The position numbers and the translations under genes were made by a program. A DNA stretch of 64,000 nucleotides from Capitulum mitella (lineage: Eukaryota; Arthropoda; Thecostraca; Pollicipedomorpha; Pollicipedidae): positions 2,881,501 to 2,945,500 of the forward strand of contig CP099848.1 in assembly GCA_030062745.1 (NCBI GenBank). Direction: 5' to 3'. Positions 1-12,900 of the stretch are shown in pieces. The notes beneath the pieces are model-generated. The model saw only the letters and a list, made by a program, of their open reading frames with translations, was not told the origin of the DNA and made no database searches. Numbering within the stretch: the first letter of the stretch is position 1; the number at the start of each line of letters is the position of its first letter.

Positions 1-888
1 ATATGTATACGTGCAAATATGCGGGATGAGTGTGAGATATCATACTGAGACATCGTATGTATTTGATGGTATATGTCCTATCGTCCATATCGTTGTTGAC
101 TTCTTGTTTTTACGTACACCTTCTACCGACGGTACCCAGTATATCCAACCCTGAAAATGTCCGAAAAAGTTTGGCGAGGCGGGGGACTTGATCGATATCT
201 GTTAAGACCGGATGCGTGGCTTAATCCAAAACGAGGCAAGACTCCGCATTTTCTCGGGATTCACCGCGTAGCTGAAGCCAACTTATGTGGAAAGGTGCAG
301 CCTGGCGGTCAAACGCAGCGAATTCAAGAAAAGCCGTCAGATACCGTGCGATCATTTTTCTCAGTCATGTCCATCCCAGTGCCAGTTGTCCCTCTCTTCC
401 CAAACAAAACTATAAATGCATGTGACTTTTGCTGCCGACATCATATGCATCCAGGTAGATGTGGTCGTTACTGCCTCTAAAAGGACTCAACACGGCATCA
501 ACACATAACGAGTAGCACCTTATTTCTAAAAATATGGGTATATGTTGTGATATGATACATTATCCTTATAAAGCATTTACTGGAACTGATGTGAACGCAA
601 AGCTCTAATGCAGGTTCATATACGATATCATTCAGTTTGGCTACGATACACATCCAATGCTGTACGCCATACGATCACATAAAAGGCATCGGTAAAGCGG
701 GTAGGACGCACCCAACATTCACTGAGTCTCGACATCCGCCTTATTTACACAACTGACACCACGCTCTGGAACAGCTCGCGACCTCCACTCGCGACGACTC
801 TGCAGTCGCGAGCTACGCGACGCGATGTCTGGAGTAGGCGAGGGCAAGCGTAAAAGAGGGCAGCACCGTCGGCCGGCGGCCCGCGGGC
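1..888. other. 3' flank of the HSPA12-like gene
   Basis: This holds the 3' untranslated region and downstream DNA of the minus-strand gene. I see no canonical AATAAA on the minus strand within 888 nt of the stop, only a possible AGTAAA variant near 580. The short frame at 157-480 has no recognisable content. Confidence 0.4.
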
Positions 889-987
889 TCACGGGCCCAG
901 GAAGTCGATCTCCGCCGTGACGGACCGCTGCGACACGAGGTCCACCGCCGACGCCAGGATTTCTGTGTCGCCGAACCGCATCCGCAC
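889..987 (-). CDS. HSPA12-like last coding exon
   Basis: Acceptor gccgacag; encodes [14 protein letters not shown] and ends AEIDFLGP with TGA at 891-889. It matches the end of HSPA12 proteins, so the C-terminus is complete. Confidence 0.93.
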   Translation of the reverse strand: MRMRFGDTEILASAVDLVSQRSVTAEIDFLGP

Positions 988-3900
988 CTGTCGGCGGGAC
1001 ACCGCGCGACGGCGTGACGGGATGACGTGACGCGATGACGTGTCGGCGTGGCATGACAGCGTGGCGTGATAACGTGACGTGACGACATTCTGGCATGCCC
1101 TCAAACACTTGGAGATGCAGGCAAGTACAATGCTGAAGGAGCCAAGGTATTTAAGGCAGCTAAAACCGATGCAAACTGCGCTGCATAGAGGTTCCTAAAA
1201 ATGCGTTTAAGTTAGATAAAGTACAGACAAAACCATGCTCGGCTTACTGCGCCTTATGTCATCGATCCCACTGTAATTGCTCGTGACAGAGCAAAGAAGC
1301 AGCGTATGTGAGGCTTTCTGTTTGGATTTCACAACACAAAAAAATATTCTTCGCTGACCCAAAACCCCTAAAATCAGAAATGGAAATTGCAAACGGACAA
1401 AGCGTCAGCTCTCTGAGCATGACCTGGTAATGACAATGCTGTGTGCACATTGCGACCGCCATGGATGCGATTCCCACCTTTCCCACAGCCATCTCGCACT
1501 CTGCTGCGGCTCCCGGGCTACGTACGCTCCACACACGGTCCCTACGGCGCTCTAAATACCCCTACTCTGTTGTCCGGCCACGGCACGGTTACCTGGATCT
1601 CGCGCCGTTTGGCCGGACTCGGCGGGCTTCCCTCTAACGTCAGCTTGAGCGTGCCGCACCGTTCGACGCCCTCGTCCGTGACAAACTGGAACCAGACGAC
1701 TGGGTGAGTGCCTCGGAACACACGCGCGTCCGTGACAGGCCAGACTCGTGCACGTCGCGAAGATCGAGTGATGAAGCGTGGGACATCGGCGTTTGAGCAC
1801 AGAAATTGTTATCAATTGATTCGCTGGAGTCTTGCGACATGAGAACATCCATTGTTCTGTTTTCCTGTCGGGTCTCTGCCACACGATGATCCGCTACGAG
1901 GGAGCGGCGAACCTTGAACGCAAAGCCAGATCGCGCGTTTCGCCGAAATTCACTCGTTCGAGCAGCGTCCTTCGACGGAACAAAAACGCGACGCAGACGA
2001 GGAATGACCCCATCTCCCCGTCAGCGTCCCGGCGCAGTCGCAATGTACCGCGCGAAAATTAATTCCGCCCGCGAACAGCTGGCGCGGGGGGGCGGCGACG
2101 TGCCAGCTTCAGCCTCTCGTCACGACTTACGGTGACTTTCTCCTTGTGAGAGCAGTAGAGATGGAGCACGATGGTGGTCTGGTCGGCGCGCGCTGGCGTG
2201 TACCGCCTCAGCAGGGTCTCGCCCACGCCCACCGACTGGTCGGCCGTCACGAACTTGTCGAAGATGTCGGCGCACCACTCCCTGCCGTCTCGCAGCAGCA
2301 GCTTTCCTGCGGGGGGCATGCACAGCTGGACGCCTGGTCGGGAAATTGAGGGGAACGAAACGAAACGAAACAAAGGTGATCCAAGTAGGAAAGATGCACG
2401 GTTTGACGACGCATAAGCTCGTATAATCACTTTCGATAAAAAGGTGCGTCAAATGCGAGGCATTGCGTTGCGAATTAAGGAGAGTTATGTTCACCTCGCC
2501 AACGAATGTTCTGAATGCGTCGTGGAATATGGCTAAGCAATCTCGCTGTCCCGCGCAGTGCTGCCTATTGACGTTTTTTTCCAGAACTCATGCAATGAGT
2601 CCGGTATCGGTGTTCAAAACGAGCACACATTCGGTTTCTGCGTCGTGCTGATTCTCTGGGATTTACCCTGTGGATGGATGCCGCGCATAAACTTGTTGAG
2701 CACGCCCACTCCGTAGGTCATCGTGGAGCGTCGAACCTGGATCACGCTAGGGTCAAGACCGAACAGGACGGCCCCTCGCAGGATCGCCAGGCTCACCTCC
2801 TGAAAACCAAACGAAGCAGGATGCATGCGGTACATGTGGATGTTTGAGGACTTACGATTCTCCGCTTGGATGGAAAACTGGATGAAATTACTCAGTCACA
2901 GTTCAAGCTTCCTTAAAATAGCGCTATCTTGTTCTTTGCACGTTCCGATCGAGTACGGATTAGAGAAATCCGGTTGAATAAACACGTGTAAGAGGCACAC
3001 ACCTGCGGTATCACAACTTTGATCCTTTCCGAGAAAGCTTTCTTCATCCGTTCCTGGAGAAGCTTGGACTCGGAGAAACCACCAACGAGGAAAAGGTACT
3101 GCATGTTGGAGACTGTTCCGAACAGAGCCTCCACTTGCTGGAAAAAGGCAGGTCTCTGAATTTCCATGTTGCAAACATTCTTCCAGGGCATGAGCATCGT
3201 GGTGATCTTGCAGTGATGCCATTCCTTCCCAATTACCGTGAAGGGAAAGTGATAACAAGTGGACAATTTCTATTTTAGAGACGAATAGTTTTTAGCGGTG
3301 GTTCGCGTCTTTCATTATTCGTTGGACGATTTGCATATCAGTTTATCTGCTACTGCAGCTTGAAATATAAGCAATCCGTTCCCAGAGGCGGGCAAAGTTA
3401 CCCAAAAACTTAACTTCCGTTAAAGGTAATCCGTTAACTGAGAAGGTTAACTAAATTGAAGTTAATCCTTTCAGTCGCTTAAAAAATCCAACGGAAATTA
3501 AAGTTTATCCTTTAATCCCATAACTATTTCAATTATTTTCCGGTCCCTGATTTCAACCCCCCTAAAAGTCTCAAAAAGGCAGAGAACTGTATCGTTTACC
3601 ATCCAATCATCGTATAGCATTTCGTATTGTAAGCTACGAGTTCACGTCATTATTCGATGCCATTGCCCTGAAAGGTTTTACACTTACTTATCCCATCACT
3701 TCCAGGACAGTTTTCCCATCGCGGCGACTCCAGCACCCACTGCCCTTTACTGAATGCCTGGGGGATTCCGGACATTGCCTACATTCCAATAACGACACCT
3801 TCAGCGATACCTTTCGTGTTTCCGCGGAAAGGCTCTTTGGGTTTTCCCTCGGGATTTTGTCCCCACTCAGGGGTGCAGTCAGGATTTCCTTAAGGGGAGA

Positions 3901-6900
3901 GGGGCAGAACTCAGAGTGAACTGAAATCATACGATAACCGCCTTTTTGGGAAGACCACGTGCAAAGGTTTTCATGAAAATGCGCAGCCAAAGGGGAGACC
4001 CCTTTGGCTGCGCCAGCGTCCCCACTCAGCACTTGGGAGCTCTAGCGCGAGTACTGGTCTAGGTGGTCGACCTGGGAATCTATCTTAACCACTTCCGCCT
4101 TCAGTTTCTCATTCTCGCTCTTTAGCATAGCTACCTCAAACTAAAGGCCCATTCCTTCCTCCTTGAGAGCATTGAACTGGTTCAATTGAGAGCTCGTATC
4201 CTAAGTAAACATCCTCACAGTTTCCCAAATGAATAAAAGAAAAGACTAAATAAGTGTCAGACGCATGCTGATGCAATTCTTACAACAAAGAAAATATTGC
4301 TAAGTGTCAGACGCATTTTGATGCAATTCTTACAATAAAGAAAACATTTTAACATTTAAGGTGAAAAGAAATATGTAATGAATCCTACAGCATGCTAAAT
4401 ATTGCAGCAAGGCACCACACTGCACCAGACAAATATCGACGATCAGGGGCCCTGTTGGCTGATCCAAAATGTTTTTGCTCTTTTCAAGACCTGTTAATTC
4501 ACGTATCGTCACGAAGCATTAGTGGCCAGGGTTCGTAGTTTCTAGAATGGCGATAGATGACGTAATGATGTGGCATGACTCTCGGAACTTCCCATGTGGA
4601 CAGATACTCTGATGCACTCTAATGACGTAATTTACGTCATTACACAAGTATCTGGAAGCAAAACTAAAGCACTAGACAAGCTCTTTTACTGGTGTCTCTG
4701 GCCGCGCAGCTTACCCCACGTGTCAACATGAAATATCTTCGTCCACCATTGTCTCCCCAGAACTCATATCCCCAATCTCCAACATGTAAAGGAGCCCAAC
4801 CCATCACTTGTGCCAAAGTTAACGCTCCAAACTCAAATAAAAATTTGAAAAAAGTTGACGATCTCAAAATTAACAAACGAAAATTTAACGAAAGTTAATT
4901 GTTTCTTTATTTTTCCGCGTTAATGAAAGCGTTAATCCGTTAACGAAAAAATAACAACTAGATAATTATTAACGGATTAACGGATTAATGGACTCGTGCC
5001 CACCTCTGTCCGTTCTGAAGATAATCGCAGATATTATGGATTGACACGCAACCTGCCTTTGTTGCGTGCCTTTGCAACCAACCGATTTTCAGCCCACCTC
5101 CTGTATTTTGTCCAGGGTGGGGACGAACAGCTGCTGCATGAGCTCCGAGTCGAGACGAAGCATGCCGTCCGTGTACCGGACCTGACCTCCCTTGTAGTTC
5201 TTTACGACCTGCTCCACCTGTTGGTGGACGAGCGGAAAGATCACAGGCGAGCTCAAGGAGACGGCTGAGCAGGAACAAAGACAACGTCCGTAATTTGTGA
5301 GTTTCCGGCCATGGAGGCCGCTGTGATGACGAATCGAGTCCCAGGAAATTCCCGTGCACTCTTGAGAGGACCCAGAATCAAAGTTTGTCCGTACACAAGC
5401 TGACAACCTCACGTAGACCGGACACCGATTACAGACCAACATCGCAAAACACCATCGACAGCACGGGCGAGGCGGAGACGCTGCACCCACCCGTTTACCC
5501 CTGGCCTTCTTGAACTCGCTGATGAAGGTGAAGGGCAGGGCGATGTTGAGCGGGGAGCTTTTGCCGGGACAGGCGGACCGCTTGCGCGCCTCGAACGCCA
5601 CCATCAGGTCGACCCAGGCCGCCGGACGCCGCGACCGGAAAGCCGTCACGAACTCGGCGCCGAAAATATCACAGAGCAGCTGCTCAAACTGCATGTCCAC
5701 ACCTGCGAGACAGCACGCGCCGGAACGGCACGTCAGTGACTGGCGAAACGCGTCCGGATGAGAAAGATAAAAAAAATGAAGAAAGGGCGACGCAAAACGG
5801 CATCGCAAGAAAGAAATGCATAATGAGGGAACAGAATAAGCAGCAGGCTTTCACGTCAAAGCACACGGCTAAATCAGTAATAGAAAGATAAGGAGCAAGT
5901 GTGTACAAAGAGCTAACTATCTCGTGCGTGAAAACATGTGCTCAGTACTATCGATGTAGAAGCGTTCCGAAATCGATCTGGTATGGCAACAGCCCTTTCT
6001 AGGCATTCCTCACGATATGTCTACTGTTCAAGGCATCAGACGTCAGTATGACTGCCGCCATGTCGGTCCTATGGGCTGCCGTATCCGTGTTCGGCATCCT
6101 AGTTTATTGCACACTGGTCACCCGCCCAGGCCAGGCGTATATGAGTCGCTTCGGCGCTCGACACTGGCTGGCGTAACAACCGGCGACGGGCCTTTAGAGG
6201 GTCTTACCGGTACCGCGGGACCGCGCTGTTCTGACGGCTCGTTAGCCCGAAAAATCATCCGTCATAATCTCCGCAAAGTCATTCGTTACCCTGGAAACGC
6301 GCGATGGCGTGTGGGGCCCGAAGTCCGTGTAGGGTTTGCTTATTTGCTTATTTGCATTGCTTAACACGGGAATCCTCTCGAACCGCCTCGGCAAAGCAAA
6401 CAGATCACATTGACATAAAGGTTCCGTTCACTCCGCAGAGGGCTGGCCCAGGCATTCTTCAGCCGCACGCTCCACTGACCGACGCTGCCGTACGGTCCGC
6501 CGCTGGCCTTGTAGACCTCCTTCAGGCGGCGCCGGCCCGAGTCGAGCACCTCGTGCACGGTAATGTCGACCGTCCCGCCACCGCAGTCCACCACCAGGTA
6601 CCGGGTACCTGTCGGCCGTACGCCGCCGGGTCAGGCATGACGACACCGTCCGTCACCCGGCGCCTGATGACGACAGTGACGTCGGTCGATGACGTCAACA
6701 CTGCCACGCCGGAAGCAGGATGCCCTCAGTGGTGCAAGACGTGCTATCGACGTATAGGCAGCTTCGTCTTTGGCATCACTTTGAGGCACCTGTCAACAGA
6801 CACTTGCACGTTGGATCAAAGGCGTGGCCTGGACTTTGCCGAGGAGGGGCCAGAACGAACTCAACCTCCTTCAGAACTGAAACTCCTTTTTATTATTTTC

Positions 6901-9900
6901 TTTTTCGTGGGTAAGAAAACGTTAAATTTTCAATCCAAAGGAGCAGCCATGTCATCCTTGTTGCCCTTGGCTACGCCCCTGAGTTGAATAGTGCAAAGGC
7001 ATGCTGATCGTGCATACTGCACTGCGCAGTAAAGCTTTTCTCGCAGGTGGCGTGATGAAGACATGCGTCGTTGTACGGGTAATTACCAACCAATAAAAGT
7101 CAAATATGAGAAGCGTCGTAAAGTCGAAACGATTTTTCCGCAAGTCATTCTGACAGGATGCGTTCCGAAGCACGCGATCCCGAGTGGAAAATACGCGATG
7201 GCCCCTCATAAAACATCCTTACGAGCCTAAGCCTCCAGCCAATACGCCGTGACCTTGCCCCTGCAAGTGTCAGCAACGAGATTGCAACACAGTAAACGGA
7301 GACCACCTCATCCCTCTATCTATCTGTCTGTCTCATTTGGTATTTGATAACATGGCCGTTGTTCGACACTTACAACAACTTTTAGCGGAGTGGAGCTTAG
7401 CTTAACTTTTCTGCAACCTAATCAGTCAGAATTGGCCCTGTCCAAGTGTGAGCTGGTAATACTCGAAACGTCCAGTAGCGGAACCTCTGAATAGCTGTGC
7501 GACGAATGAAAACTACGTGAAACTTTTCCTTGTGGCATTTTAGCCCGCTCGCGTTACACCACAAACTCTGACCGCGGAGCCGCCTGGAGCCAAGCGCAGA
7601 GCTGCGCACCGGAGCTTTCTAAGCTTCTTAACCCTATTCCTGGAAGGCTAGACGGTATGGTCGATTCCCGGCAGGAGGGCGGACTCGGCCCCCCTGAGAT
7701 CTCGAGAACTACGCATCCGATTTCATCGCAACAAACGGCAATCGATTTGCCATGACGTGAATCACATTTTTATAAACAGATATTTTCAAAATTTTGAAAG
7801 GTAAGGGTACAGGGGCAAAAATGTCAAAATCAGGGGTATTCTTGGACTTCTTATAACTCCATTGTTTTTGGACCGATTTTGATGAAGCTGGCATGAATCG
7901 AGAGATTATGGATACGACTTTTACCATTAATACACACATCTGAAATTCTGAGAAAATTCATGGACGTTCACAGGGTTTCAAAAATAGGAGGACCATTTTC
8001 CCAAAAACTGAATGAACAAAAAAGGCAAAAACACTTTTATGGCTTCTGCTAGTCATGTTATGCTAAACAAATACAAATCGCATTACAATGTTTGTGTAAT
8101 GTTAACATAGGGGATGCCAGGAACATGAAAAAGGGGGACCTGTCATGGTCACACGTTCTTCAGATCAACTTGTGGCCTTTGACCTTAAATCACCTCCAGT
8201 GACCTTGGAGTCAGTTGGAATGATCTCGTGTGCGTTTCATATTGTCTGTAAACGTTTTCAATCATTTGAATTCACTCTATTTTAAAAATTTTATTTTATG
8301 GCTATTGCGATATAGGGTACGCGCACTGACATTTTAGGTCATAGCTCCGTGACCCGACCTGATATCAAGCTGAAACTTGAATCACAAGTAGAGGGCAGCT
8401 TCCTACGTCATATATATTCCGGGTTTGGGATTTGGAAAACAACGCCGAAATTATTGCAATAAAACCAAATTTTGACTTTAGACCTTGACCTGACTTTGCA
8501 AAGTGACCTCAGACGAACAAAATTATATCTGTACGTTGGCCAACTATTTTGCTATAGATCCATATAAAGTTTTAAGTTCTATCTCAAAAAGGCTGTTTTT
8601 GGCAGACATTTTCCTTTTACCCTCAAATGGCCAAAAATGGCCCGAGGTGTGTCCCAAAAACGTTGCCTGGCTCCGCGCCTGAGCAAAACAGAATTTTGAA
8701 CTTTGTCACGGCACGTAGAAGGAATAGCTAGGAAAAGTCGCCAATTTTCGTGAAGCTGTGTCAAAAATCCTGGCATTAGCAAGCAAAAAACCCGAGGGGG
8801 GCGGACTTAGCCCCCCTGCCGGGAATAGGGTTAAGAAGAGACCACGTCATGCCACGGCCGACGCGGGCGGGCCACCCGGCCGCACCTTTGACCATCTCGA
8901 CGGCGGCGCCGGTGCGTGCCTCCTCGCCCTGGGGCGGCACGTAGACGGAAACGCGGTCCGAGCCCTCCTGCACCAGCTCGTGCAGCCGCAGACTGTGGCA
9001 GTAGACGGAGGCCACCTCCGGCTCCAGCGCGATCAGCAGGCTCTCTCGGTGAGCCTCCGAGCACAGGCCGGCCTGGGGCGCAGAACGACAGGTCACGGAG
9101 GTCGCTGCGGGGTCATCGCCGAGACGCGTATTCTCGAAAGGCATACCGGTACGGCACCAGATTTCTGTGATTGGCTGATTTGGTAAGAGACGTTTCTTAC
9201 ACGACGTAACATCTAGATACACCACCGGGCCAGGGTCGAAAGTGAGCGGTCAGCAGAGGGCAAACTGGCGGCTTCGACACGGTTGCACGAAAATGGAGCC
9301 GGTGGTTATTCGTGATGAGAGTACCTTTGCATTCAGCTCATTGACCGTTTGGCGTTGTGTCTTCGGAGGGAAAACCATACACCGGACCATGCAAGGAACG
9401 GCAGGGAGCAGTTCGAGTTTATACTGGACCTCAGTTCCACTTGGAGACTCGTCCTGGTTCGCAAGGGGACAAAGCGTTCCTTACGTCCTTATTCAAGCAG
9501 CAAGAACAATGGAACAATACAAGCCGACGCACGTGAGTAATCGAATGCTTTCAGCATGTGACGCTTGAAGAAGCGATACCAACCAAAGTTTCGAATTGCC
9601 ACATCACGTACCTTGTACGCTGCCTGTCTCATGAACTGCTTGGCGTGCTGCCTCCAGATGGCCGGGACGGTGATCACCCAGCGGATCTGTTCAGAGGGCA
9701 CCTCGTGACCCAGCAGGTCGTCCAGTTCGTCCATCGCCTGACGCCGGAAGAAGGAGAGCGCATGCGCGAACACCAGCAGCGCAGAGATGCACTGGCCGTT
9801 GGCGGCCGGGATGTAGGTGTCCAGGTTCAGGCTCTGTCGAGAGGAGTTTGTTACCAACCGCTGGCTTACCACGTGACGAAGTACAGACGCCAGGATCAGG

Positions 9901-12900
9901 TTTCGCCAAAAATGCGAAACCAATGTAAACGGTTTTTAGTTTTTTATATGGTTTTTTTAGTTTATTTTTTTGTGTAGTTTTCAATAGTTTTTTTTTTTGT
10001 ATCACGCTACTGGTCCGACTTTCAGCGTAGCTTTATGCGAAGTAAATCTAAGATCTTATTCCAACATACATGAAAGAAGCTGCCCAAGACCAGATTACCT
10101 GTCCTGCCTCGCAGCCTGAGAAAAGACCCTGCGTCTCCTGCAGCCCCGCCGCAGCCACTCACGGCGTCCGCGTGCAGCGAGAATTTGGTCCCCCTCCTCT
10201 GCCGCAGGCATTCACGGCGTCCGCGTGCAGGGAGAGCTCGAACCCCCTCTGCCGCAGGCACTCACGGCGTCCGCGTGCAGCGAGAATTTGACCTCCCTCC
10301 TCTGTCGCAGGCACTCACGGCGTCCGCGCGCAGCGAGAACTTGAACCCCCCTCTGCCGCAGTCACTCACGGCGTGTCCAGGGAGAGCTTGAACCCCCCGC
10401 TGGAGGCATTCACGGCGCCCGTGTGCAGCAAGAGCTTGAATCCCCCTCCGCCGCAGCCACTCACGGCGTCCGTGTGCAGGGAGAGCTTGAACTTGTCGAA
10501 GTAGAGCCAGTCGGCGGCGTCGCGAGGCTCCAGGTCGTGGTAGGCGTCCCGGGCGGCGAACCCGAACGCGCTGAACTCGGTTTCCGGCGTCAGCAGCAGC
10601 GCGGTGGGCGTCTTCTGGTTGTTCAGCCCCGGGTCGCCGCCTGACGGGAGGCGACTGGTCAGCTGGTGAGCAGCGGCGACGCCGGCGGAGAACGTAGCGT
10701 AGCCGACGTGTTCGCTGGAAACGTTGAACGGGCTGGCTCGGTGTTGCTGAAAGGCTTCCTCTTACAAAAGCAAGACCACCGTTCATCGTTAGGTGCTTCA
10801 ACTGCCTCATGTGTGTCGGGCAAGCGCTTGCTTTAAATTGCATAGATTATTTTTGTGTTGGTATAAATTATCAGTCGTGTTCGTAATGTCCAGAAGGTTC
10901 CACATTCTATGCAGTCCTATGCGACTGCGATTCTATCACATGTATATTCTATACAAAGCTAATAACCATCCCTTTCCATCCTACACATTTGTCATTGCCA
11001 TTCCAAAGGACGCCTGGATGGGGGGGGGGGACAGATTTGACTGGCACCGGAACGCACAAAGATCAAGGGAGGCGCTGCACGACTGAAAGAGTATGTTTTG
11101 GATGCATGTGCACATGTGGTGGCATAGACCAAAAAAGGCTCTAAGCGAAGGGTTCTGAACTCGAATCCCATGAAAACTTGCAACTAATATCGATGTATCT
11201 TCCCACAAAACACGTATCGGTGGAATTGGCCCATTAGTACACACAATGAACCAGACCAGGCCACCTGCATTGATTGATGTAAAATTAAGAAAAAACGACG
11301 TGAAACATTTTTAAGAGTGTTTTGCTATGATACGAGGGAGTGTTTTGACTACCTAATATCTTAAATCGCAATTTGATGATCTCGTCTATCTTGAGATGGA
11401 TGAGATCGTCAATGATCTATGAGACCATGAGACACTAAAAACTGTTAGTGAGTTTGCAGTCAAGGTAACCTTCATGGGGAACGTCACGTCTTAAACACAA
11501 TGTCGAGATCATTTTGACAGGGTTTGAATATTTCAAAGACAACGCAGGTATAAGGAATAAACATAATGTTATCTTTGCGTGTGCGATACTGCGCTTTCCG
11601 TTATTCTCCATAAAAATGGAATTTATGACGCCTGAAGAAGCCCTTGGCTTAGATGGCAACTGGCATTCAGACTTATTCTATGAACCGGACTTTTTCGGAC
11701 CTAGCCCAGCACAGCTAAATTCGCGACGATAGGCAAACAGCCAGTGAAAATTCTGGGATGGGCAAAAATATGCAGTTATTACATTTAAGAACACTGTGCT
11801 ATCTGGCCCAAAAAGTATTTAGTTCGAAAATCGTTTTTTTCCTCAATTGTGACAAAAGCTGTCAATGTTTGGCACCAGTCTATCGTCAAAACCTTAATTT
11901 TGTCCCCGACATGCAAAATTTCAAAGTTCACATAACCGTTCATTACTCAGCGGGCTCCAAAAGAGACGAGGATGGCTTTGAGGACTTAAAGTCCTGGAGG
12001 ACGCGATGGGAAGAGGGTTGTGATTATAGAACATAGAGGGTATTTCTGATTCTGTTTTGAAACATCTGTGTTGCGATGTTTGCTATTGACGTGTTCCCAA
12101 AGAGGCGAACATTAACGTCTCCAGTTTTTTTGCGTTGTTTCTTTTGTGCAAACGTATTCAGGGTTCATACTTCAGAGATTCCTAGGACAGCATTCATTAA
12201 ACCATAAATAGATGGAACTGTGCTGCTTGCAGTAACATAGCATTCTTTCTTCATCAGATGTTTCACAATGGCCTCCCAAAACTCGCAAAACATGTTTCCT
12301 AGATCTTGCATCCCCACTCTCCTGTAACGCTTTTACGCACAGTGCGTATTGCTAAACAATTAGCATACAGCCGGTCACGAGCCTCTCTCTCTCCCCTCCA
12401 TTACGCAATGTATGGAAAACACCACACGGGCTCGCGACTTCGGCGTTCGCGCTCATCGGCCCGGAGAAGCCGGCGCGGGAGGCCTGTAAGCGTGGGTGTC
12501 GTGCCCCAGTGCTCGGAACGCAGCCAACTGGAGCACGCAGTCGACGGCACCGATGGAGCAGCCGAGCAAAACGTTCGGACAGTCACGGCGGGCCGGGCGG
12601 GCCTCACGTGTCGCCACGCTCTGTAACGTAACGGACCGGCCGGCGGCGCCCCTGGCAGTCTAGGCTGACCCGCACGGCCAGCAGACCGGCTGCAAAGCTG
12701 ATCCTACGCGACGGAGACCGGACAAGACGAGACGAAAGGAGAACACGTGTTGAGCGCTGGGGCAGAAGGTTTTGCTTGGCAAGGGCGCGGTAAGCGGGGG
12801 GGGGGGGGCAGGGGGCCACGGCCCCAACCTTTCGAAATTTAACACTGACCCTATGGGCGTTGACTGGAAAGAAATGACTAGAATGATTCTTTGCTGCCCC

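Noticed and set aside
5491..5499. Donor G|GTAAAC at 5498 for the HSPA12-like exon
   Set aside because: Leaves phase 1, which cannot join the next acceptor; CGG|GTGGGT gives the conserved RGKRVEQ continuation.
10157..10480. CRISPR-like array
   Set aside because: Contiguous tandem units with no unique spacers, overlapping a eukaryotic exon end.
11140..11175. Possible tRNA B-box (TTCTGAACTCGAATCCC)
   Set aside because: No matching A-box or cloverleaf around it.
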